6,380 bases of DNA. It comes from Clostridia bacterium. GTDB lineage: Bacteria; Bacillota; Clostridia; Oscillospirales; QAKW01. A model generated the notes under the pieces. The model had not been told where the DNA came from. It searched no databases and saw nothing but the letters and a program-made list of their open reading frames with translations. A program made the translations under genes and the position numbers. Below, piece by piece: positions 1 to 4,836 of this stretch. The stretch covers positions 1 to 6,380 of the forward strand of contig JAFSBD010000251.1 of the NCBI GenBank assembly GCA_017442025.1, written 5' to 3'. How positions within the stretch are numbered: the first letter of the stretch is position 1; every line of letters begins with the position of its first letter.

Positions 1-464
1 CGGAGGAGGACGACGGCAAGATCTATGAAGAATTCAAACGGGTGATTGCCAAGAAAGAGACCATCGGTGCCCGCGAGCTGGAGGCCATTATCGCCTCTTC
101 GGCCATGCAGGTGCCTTCCACCTTCCATGTCGTCAACTATGTTGTAAACAGCGGTAATATCATCACCGCCACCGCCAACCTCACCTTAGAAAAGGATGGC
201 GAGCAGCTCCATGGCGTTTCCACCGGCGACGGTCCCATCGATGCCGCCTTCCATGCCATCGAGCAGATCGTCGGCCATCATTATGAACTGGATGATTTCC
301 AGGTCCATGCTGTAACCAAGGGCCGCGAAGCGGTGGGCTCTGCCCTGATCCGCCTGCGGGCAAACGGCAAGCTTTATTCCGGCAACGGTGTTTCCACCGA
401 TATTATCGGGGCTTGCATCCGCGCTTATGTCAACGCGCTGAATAAAATTGTTTACGAGGGTTAA
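1..464 (+). CDS. leuA: 2-isopropylmalate synthase, C-terminal fragment (5' end outside window)
   Basis: The reading frame is open from base 3 to a TAA at 462-464, so only about the last 153 residues of a larger protein are present. The family condenses acetyl-CoA with 2-oxoisovalerate, the first committed step of leucine synthesis, in the cytoplasm. The catalytic TIM barrel lies upstream of the window. What is visible is the LeuA dimerisation/regulatory domain that binds leucine for feedback inhibition. It shows STGDGPIDAAFHAIEQI, HYELDDFQVHAVTKGREA, YSGNGVSTDIIGA and AYVNALNKI, which match the clostridial LeuA C-terminus closely. Citramalate synthase and homocitrate synthase share this domain and cannot be fully excluded without the barrel. 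A GTG at 42 could act as a start, but the frame continues upstream with a family-like sequence, so it is an internal valine. The next gene starts five bases after the stop, suggesting one operon. Confidence 0.87.
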   Translation, partial: EEDDGKIYEEFKRVIAKKETIGARELEAIIASSAMQVPSTFHVVNYVVNSGNIITATANLTLEKDGEQLHGVSTGDGPIDAAFHAIEQIVGHHYELDDFQVHAVTKGREAVGSALIRLRANGKLYSGNGVSTDIIGACIRAYVNALNKIVYEG

Positions 465-469
465 TTACG

Positions 470-2923
470 ATGAAATTAGCTTTTTCTACGAAAAATGTTC
501 CCGCCGAAAGTTATATCCGCCTTTGCAACCTCACCGCGGAATACGGGCTGGACGGATTTGAGATCTTTGATCCCTTAGCCGAGCGGGAAAACCATCCCGA
601 TAGTATTTTGAACCTGACCATGACCTCGGGGGCAAAGCGTAAGCTGATCAACCGCCATATCGGCGTTTCGGTGGTTTCCTTTCCGGAGGAAGTTACCGCC
701 GCGACCGATCCCGAAGCCATCAAAAAGTGCGTCAGCCTGGCCGCCCGCGCAGGAGCGGTGGGCGCGGTGATCCGCATCGGGGCGATCGAAGGCGAGCAAC
801 TCAAAGCCATCTGCACCCCTGCCATCCGAAAGGCGGAGGAGCGGGGCGTCATGCTGCTGATCGAAACGGTGGGCCAATGCGCCGAGACCGATAAAGCCTT
901 GGAGATCATCGGCCTTTTCGGCTCCGCCGCCATCGGCGCTTGCTGGAATATCCGCGAGACCTATTTCACCGCCCGCGAGGATGCAGATACCACCATCCGC
1001 AATCTGGGCGCTTATATCAACTATGCCCGCATCGGCGACCGCAAGGGCGATAAGGATGTTTTGCTGGGCGAGGGCGACCTGCCGGTTGCTGAATTCATGA
1101 ACGCCCTGCGCTCCCTCAACTATGAGGGGTATCTCGCCTGCGATTGGAATGAGGAAATCACCGATCCCGATATCGTTCTGACCCATTTTGTCAGCTTCAT
1201 TTCGGGCAATCTGCTCACCGCCGAAAAGCCGCGGGAGATCTTCTATAATCGGGATAAGACCGGCACCTTCCCCTGGAAGAAATATGAGGTTCTGGACATC
1301 ACCTTCTCCCAGGTTCTGGACGAAATGGTGGCCCGCTACCCCGATCAGTATGCCTTTAAATACACCACTTTGGATTATACCCGCACCTACGCCCAATTCC
1401 GCGAGGATGTGGACAATGCGGCGGCGGCCCTGATCTCCCTGGGCGTCCGCCCCGGCCATCATGTTTCCATCTGGGCCACCAACATCCCCCAATGGTTCAT
1501 CACCTTCTGGGCAACCGTTAAGATCGGCGCGGTTTTGGTAACGGTCAATACCGCCTATAAGATCCATGAGGCGGAATACCTTTTCCGCCAATCGGATACC
1601 CATACTCTCGTTATGGTGGATAGCAATCGGGATTCCGACTATAAAGCCATCATTGAGGAACTCTGCCCCGAGCTGAAAAATACCAAGCCGGGCGAACCCC
1701 TTTATTCCAAAAACCTGCCCTTCCTGCGCAATGTTATTACCGTTGGCTTTGAGATGGAAGGCGCTTTGGAATGGGATTCCTTTATGGAACGCTCCGCGCT
1801 GGTGCCCAAAGAGGAAGTGCGGCGGCTGGCGGCGATGGTAAAGCCCGACGATGTCTGCAATATGCAATATACCTCGGGAACCACCGGCTTCCCCAAGGGG
1901 GTCATGCTGACCCACCGCAACATTGTGAACAACGGCAAGACCATCGGCGATCGGATGGATATTTCCACCGCCGACCGCATGATGATACAGGTTCCGATGT
2001 TCCATTGCTTCGGGATGGTGCTTTCCATGACCAACCTGATGACCCATGGCGGCACCATCTGCCCCATGCCCTATTTCTCCCCCAAATCCTCCCTGGCCTG
2101 CATCAACGATGAAAAGATCACCTGCTTCAACGGGGTTCCCACCATGTTCATCGCCATGTTTAACCATGAGGATTTTGCCAAGACCGATTTTTCCCATATG
2201 CGCACCGGCATCATGGCGGGTGCCAACTGCCCGGCCGACCTGATGCGCCGCGCATCCGTTGAGATGAATATGCGGGAGATCATCAGCGTTTACGGTCAGA
2301 CCGAGGCCTCCCCCGGCTGCACCATGGGCGAGGTCAATGAGGATCTGGACCATCGCGTGGAAACCGTCGGTTCCGCCTTCCCGGGGGTAGAATGCAAGAT
2401 CATCGACCCCGAAACCGGGGAAGAACTGCCCGATGGCGAGAACGGCGAATTTATCGCCCGCGGCTTCAATATCATGAAGGGCTATTATAAGATGCCCAAA
2501 GCCACCGCCGAGGCCATCGATGCCGAAGGCTGGCTCCATAGCGGCGATATCGCCTGCCGCACCCCCGACGGTTATTATAAAATTACCGGCCGCTTGAAGG
2601 ATATGATCATCCGCGGCGGCGAAAACCTTTATCCCCGCGAGATCGAAGAATTTTATCTCACCCATAAGAAGGTAAGAGATGTGCAGGTAGTGGGCGTGCC
2701 CGACCAACGCTACGGCGAGGAATGCTGCGCCTGGATCATCCTCCATGAGGGCGAGGAGTCCTCCGAAGAGGAGATGCGTGCCTACGGCGCATCCCATATG
2801 GCGATGCATAAGGTCCCCCGCTATTTTATCTTCACCAAGACCTTCCCCATGAACGCCGCAGGTAAAATTCTCAAATATAAAATGCGGGATGATTCCATCG
2901 AACGCCTCGGATTGAAAAAATAA
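470..2923 (+). CDS. TIM-barrel (sugar isomerase-like) / acyl-CoA synthetase fusion protein
   Basis: The 817-residue protein has two parts. Residues 1-245 resemble the xylose isomerase/AP endonuclease 2 TIM barrel (IolE, hydroxypyruvate isomerase type): GLDGFEIFD with E31, MLLIETVG with E132, and LLGEGDLPVAEFMNALRSLNYEG near 198-220. Residues 265-817 are a full ANL-superfamily ligase that activates a carboxylic acid with ATP and transfers it to CoA. Visible motifs are the P-loop YTSGTTGFPKG (467-477), YGQTEASPG (608-616), SGD (691-693), GRLKDMIIRGGENLYP (707-722), and NAAGKIL with the expected catalytic lysine K799. Its sequence is closest in feel to ACSF2/FadD-type medium-chain acyl-CoA synthetases. 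No signal peptide or membrane segment is seen, so it is probably cytosolic. The ATG follows GAGGG (456-460) by nine bases and sits five bases after the leuA-like stop. The barrel's usual Asp-x-x-His metal site reads ACWNIRETYF, so isomerase activity is doubtful. The substrate is unknown. Confidence 0.9.
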   Translation: MKLAFSTKNVPAESYIRLCNLTAEYGLDGFEIFDPLAERENHPDSILNLTMTSGAKRKLINRHIGVSVVSFPEEVTAATDPEAIKKCVSLAARAGAVGAVIRIGAIEGEQLKAICTPAIRKAEERGVMLLIETVGQCAETDKALEIIGLFGSAAIGACWNIRETYFTAREDADTTIRNLGAYINYARIGDRKGDKDVLLGEGDLPVAEFMNALRSLNYEGYLACDWNEEITDPDIVLTHFVSFISGNLLTAEKPREIFYNRDKTGTFPWKKYEVLDITFSQVLDEMVARYPDQYAFKYTTLDYTRTYAQFREDVDNAAAALISLGVRPGHHVSIWATNIPQWFITFWATVKIGAVLVTVNTAYKIHEAEYLFRQSDTHTLVMVDSNRDSDYKAIIEELCPELKNTKPGEPLYSKNLPFLRNVITVGFEMEGALEWDSFMERSALVPKEEVRRLAAMVKPDDVCNMQYTSGTTGFPKGVMLTHRNIVNNGKTIGDRMDISTADRMMIQVPMFHCFGMVLSMTNLMTHGGTICPMPYFSPKSSLACINDEKITCFNGVPTMFIAMFNHEDFAKTDFSHMRTGIMAGANCPADLMRRASVEMNMREIISVYGQTEASPGCTMGEVNEDLDHRVETVGSAFPGVECKIIDPETGEELPDGENGEFIARGFNIMKGYYKMPKATAEAIDAEGWLHSGDIACRTPDGYYKITGRLKDMIIRGGENLYPREIEEFYLTHKKVRDVQVVGVPDQRYGEECCAWIILHEGEESSEEEMRAYGASHMAMHKVPRYFIFTKTFPMNAAGKILKYKMRDDSIERLGLKK

Positions 2924-2925
2924 CT

Positions 2926-2963
2926 AAAAGAGTGTCTCTACTTATAGTGGAGACACTCTTTTT
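2926..2963 (+). terminator. Rho-independent terminator after the leuA-ligase operon
   Basis: Three bases after the stop codon, AGAGTGTCTC (2929-2938) pairs with GAGACACTCT (2950-2959). The helix continues inward through a T·G pair and ACT/AGT to a TAT triloop (2943-2945). The stem is about 14 bp, followed by a five-T run (2959-2963), with an A-run on the 5' side that can extend the helix. This is a classic intrinsic terminator and separates the operon from the GH20 gene. Confidence 0.93.
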
Positions 2964-2966
2964 ATC

Positions 2967-2995
2967 TTGCTTTTTTGGTGGGGTTTATATATAAT
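2967..2995 (+). promoter_or_regulatory. Sigma-A type promoter for the GH20 gene
   Basis: TTGCTT (2967-2972) and a perfect TATAAT (2990-2995) are separated by exactly 17 bases, directly after the preceding terminator. Transcription would begin around 3001-3003, leaving a leader of about 25 bases that carries the ribosome binding site. The -35 is only a partial match to TTGACA. Confidence 0.7.
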
Positions 2996-3025
2996 AAAAG
3001 CAAGAAAAAACGGAGGTTTTTATCC

Positions 3026-4471
3026 ATGCTTGAAAACATTATCCCCAGCCCGAAAAAAATCCAATATGCCGAAGGGGCTTTGCAGATCCGACCCGCAATC
3101 TTTACCGAAAATGCCGCATGGAGCGATCTGCTGAATGCTTTCAAAACAGCCTTTGAAAAGATCTACAAAATCCAAATGTCCATCGCCGAAGGGGGCATCA
3201 CCGCCCATTTGGATGATGGCTTAAAGAAAGGCGCCTACCGCATCGAATGCGATGATTCTTTGCGCCTTTATGCCGCCGATGCGGAAGGGATGGGCTATGC
3301 CCTGGTTTCCATCCTCAATGCCGCCGAGATTAAGGGTGGCAAAATTGAGCTCGAAAAAGCAATCATCAAGGATTATCCCGATAAGGACTATCGGGGCCTG
3401 ATGGTGGATCTGGCCCGCCAGTGGCATCCTTTCCGCGCATTGCTTACCTATGTTGATATCTGCTATTTCACCAAGACCCGCTACCTCCACCTCCATTTCA
3501 TCGACGATCAACGCTATACCCTCCCCACCAAGCTTTTCCCCAACCTTTTGATGGAAGGGGAGCATTATACCTTTGAGCAGATCGATCAGCTCAAGGCCTA
3601 TGCCAAGGCGCGGGGGGTTATCATCATCCCCGAATTTGAAGCGCCGGGCCATGCCGCCATCTTCAACGATAAATACCCTGAAATCTTTTCCAACCGTTTA
3701 GAGGGCGGCGAAGGCGGGCAGCTTATCACCGAAGAGGGGGCCATCGTTACCGCCCGCAATATCATCTGCCCCGGCCGCGCCGAATCCTGGAGCGCCATTG
3801 AAGCCCTTTTGAAGGAGATCGCGGAGATGTTCCCCGATACCCCCTATATCCATATCGGCGCCGATGAAGCCAACCATAAGGCTTGGGAATATTGCACCGA
3901 TTGCAAAAAATATATGCAAGAGCATGGCATCGCCACCACCAAAGAACTGCTGGCCGAAACCTGCGGCCGCTTGGCAAAAATTGTTTTGGATCTGGGCCGC
4001 ACCCCCATCATCTGGGAAGGCTTTGCCAAGGATTTTGCTCATTACATCCCCAAGGAAACGGTGGTCATCTCTTGGGAAAACCATTATAATTTCACCCGCG
4101 ACCTGCTGGCCGATGGCTTTCAGATCATCAACTGCTCCTGGCAACCCCTTTATATCGTTGCCAACCCCGACCATCGCTGGGGCCCCCGCCATTTGATCGA
4201 TTGGAACATCCACCGCTGGGAGCATTGGTGGGAGCACTCCGAAGCCACCCTCAACCCTGTTTGCATCGAGCCCACCGACCAACTTTTAGGCGCGCAGGTT
4301 TGCGCTTGGGAATGCACCTTTGAGCAGGATCTGACCCCCATTATGGAACATCTGCCCGTTGTTGCGGAGCATTGCTGGAATAACCGCCGGGTGCTGACCT
4401 GGGATGAATACATCCGCCGCCAGCGCCCCACCCGCCAAAAACTCGCCTGGCTGGTGCAGTCCTACGAATAA
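3026..4471 (+). CDS. Beta-N-acetylhexosaminidase, glycoside hydrolase family 20, cytosolic
   Basis: The 481-residue protein has the two-part layout of GH20 enzymes. An alpha/beta GH20b-like domain (about 3-118) has GAYRIECDD and the G-x-G-YAL pattern. The catalytic TIM barrel (about 120-435) opens with YRGLMVDLARQWHPF, where R131 is the likely substrate-binding arginine. HFIDDQRY (158-164) and IPEFEAPGHA (201-210) follow. YIHIGADEANHKAW contains the Asp280-Glu281 pair, which by family knowledge provides substrate-assisted, retaining catalysis. Trp350 and Trp428 are placed like active-site tryptophans. The expected reaction is removal of terminal beta-linked GlcNAc or GalNAc. There is no signal peptide, so it should act inside the cell on imported oligosaccharides, perhaps glycan or cell-wall fragments. 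The start at 3026 is chosen over an in-frame ATG at 2975 because CGGAGG (3011-3016) lies nine bases before it, and 2975 falls between the promoter's -35 and -10 boxes. Confidence 0.92.
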   Translation: MLENIIPSPKKIQYAEGALQIRPAIFTENAAWSDLLNAFKTAFEKIYKIQMSIAEGGITAHLDDGLKKGAYRIECDDSLRLYAADAEGMGYALVSILNAAEIKGGKIELEKAIIKDYPDKDYRGLMVDLARQWHPFRALLTYVDICYFTKTRYLHLHFIDDQRYTLPTKLFPNLLMEGEHYTFEQIDQLKAYAKARGVIIIPEFEAPGHAAIFNDKYPEIFSNRLEGGEGGQLITEEGAIVTARNIICPGRAESWSAIEALLKEIAEMFPDTPYIHIGADEANHKAWEYCTDCKKYMQEHGIATTKELLAETCGRLAKIVLDLGRTPIIWEGFAKDFAHYIPKETVVISWENHYNFTRDLLADGFQIINCSWQPLYIVANPDHRWGPRHLIDWNIHRWEHWWEHSEATLNPVCIEPTDQLLGAQVCAWECTFEQDLTPIMEHLPVVAEHCWNNRRVLTWDEYIRRQRPTRQKLAWLVQSYE

Positions 4472-4488
4472 AAAATCGCAAAAAACTA

Positions 4489-4517
4489 TTGACAAACGGT
4501 TTTCGCGGTGCTAAAAT
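4489..4517 (+). promoter_or_regulatory. Consensus sigma-A promoter driving the T-box leader
   Basis: A perfect -35 TTGACA (4489-4494) and a -10 TAAAAT (4512-4517) are separated by 17 bases. Transcription should begin near 4524, about 17-20 bases before the first T-box Stem I sequences. The promoter starts only 18 bases after the GH20 stop codon, and no terminator lies between them. Confidence 0.85.
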
Positions 4518-4738
4518 TTCTATAATTTCATATGTTAAAAGCGATGACGAAGACGGAATCGGCAGGATTTTCAAAGAGAGCCGGGGATGGTGTGATCCCG
4601 GTAAAGGAAGGCCGAACCTCCCCTCCCTTCCGAGCTGAAGGCCCCAAAATCATAATCATGATGAGTAGGCACCTTCCGTGATTGCTGCGTGAATGCATAA
4701 GGCTTGATAGAGCCTGAGGGGCGCTTTAAAAAGCGCAA

Positions 4739-4783
4739 TTTGAGTGGTACCGCGGGTATTTGATTTTTCAAACTCGTCTCAAA
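4739..4783 (+). promoter_or_regulatory. T-box antiterminator helix
   Basis: TTTGAG (4739-4744) pairs with CTCAAA (4778-4783) as helix A1. The seven-base bulge TGGTACC (4745-4751) follows, and GCG (4752-4754) pairs with CGT (4775-4777, one G·U pair) as helix A2, directly abutting A1. This is the canonical antiterminator geometry. Its 3' strand is the same sequence that forms the 5' arm of the terminator, so the two folds are mutually exclusive. Confidence 0.88.
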
Positions 4784-4807
4784 GAATTTCTTTGAGACGA
4801 GTTTTTT
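4770..4807 (+). terminator. T-box leader intrinsic terminator
   Basis: The 15-base arm starting AAACTCGTC (4770-4784) is fully complementary to 4790-4804. The loop is AATTT, and a six-T run (4802-4807) follows. In the absence of uncharged tRNA this should stop transcription 30 bases before the ligase start codon. Because the GH20 gene has no terminator of its own, this hairpin may also end GH20 transcripts. Confidence 0.94.
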
Positions 4808-4836
4808 CATTTTTAATTGCAAAGGAGAAATGAACG

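Larger units (their letters stand above)
4541..4807 (+). ncRNA. T-box riboswitch (tRNA-sensing leader)
   Basis: The element begins with the Stem I 5' side (GATGACGAAGAC, 4543-4554) and the conserved AGAGAG (4575-4580). An apical hairpin follows, CCGGG (4581-4585) with CCCGG (4597-4601), carrying a GGTGTGA loop. Its 3' side ends in CCGAGCTGAAGG (4630-4641). Downstream are small hairpins ATCAT/ATGAT (4649-4662), AGGCT/AGCCT (4700-4715) and GCGCTT/AAGCGC (4721-4736). The hallmark T-box GAGTGGTACCGCGG is at 4742-4755. The bulge TGGTACC (4745-4751) would pair UGGU with an uncharged tRNA ending in A73-CCA. By family knowledge, uncharged tRNA stabilises the antiterminator and turns on the downstream gene. 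The specifier codon lies in a C/U-only stretch (4617-4631): CUC (4618-4620, Leu) and CCU (4622-4624, Pro) are the best candidates. UCC is less likely because tRNA-Ser carries G73. It controls the HTH-cupin-ligase gene. Confidence 0.95.

Noticed and set aside
575..2809. A 744-codon open frame on the minus strand, antisense to the TIM-barrel/ligase gene
   Set aside because: Its translation is low-complexity (rich in G, A, H, D and I) with no recognisable domain. It mirrors the biased codon use of the + strand gene, which has complete ligase motifs.
2975..3025. An upstream in-frame ATG that would lengthen GH20 by 17 residues
   Set aside because: It lies inside the promoter spacer, upstream of the expected transcription start. 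The extension is lysine-rich and unlike the family, and the strong CGGAGG fits ATG 3026.
3698..4282. A minus-strand open frame of 194 codons inside the GH20 gene
   Set aside because: It is antisense to the GH20 catalytic core, with no ribosome binding site or family motif seen. It is a codon-bias shadow.
4521..4526. TATAAT as an alternative -10 box for the T-box promoter
   Set aside because: It would be 26 bases from TTGACA. TAAAAT at 4512-4517 gives the ideal 17-base spacer.
4624..4626. UCC (serine) as the T-box specifier
   Set aside because: The bulge reads UGGU, which pairs with an A73 discriminator. Bacterial tRNA-Ser carries G73. It is disfavoured, not fully excluded.
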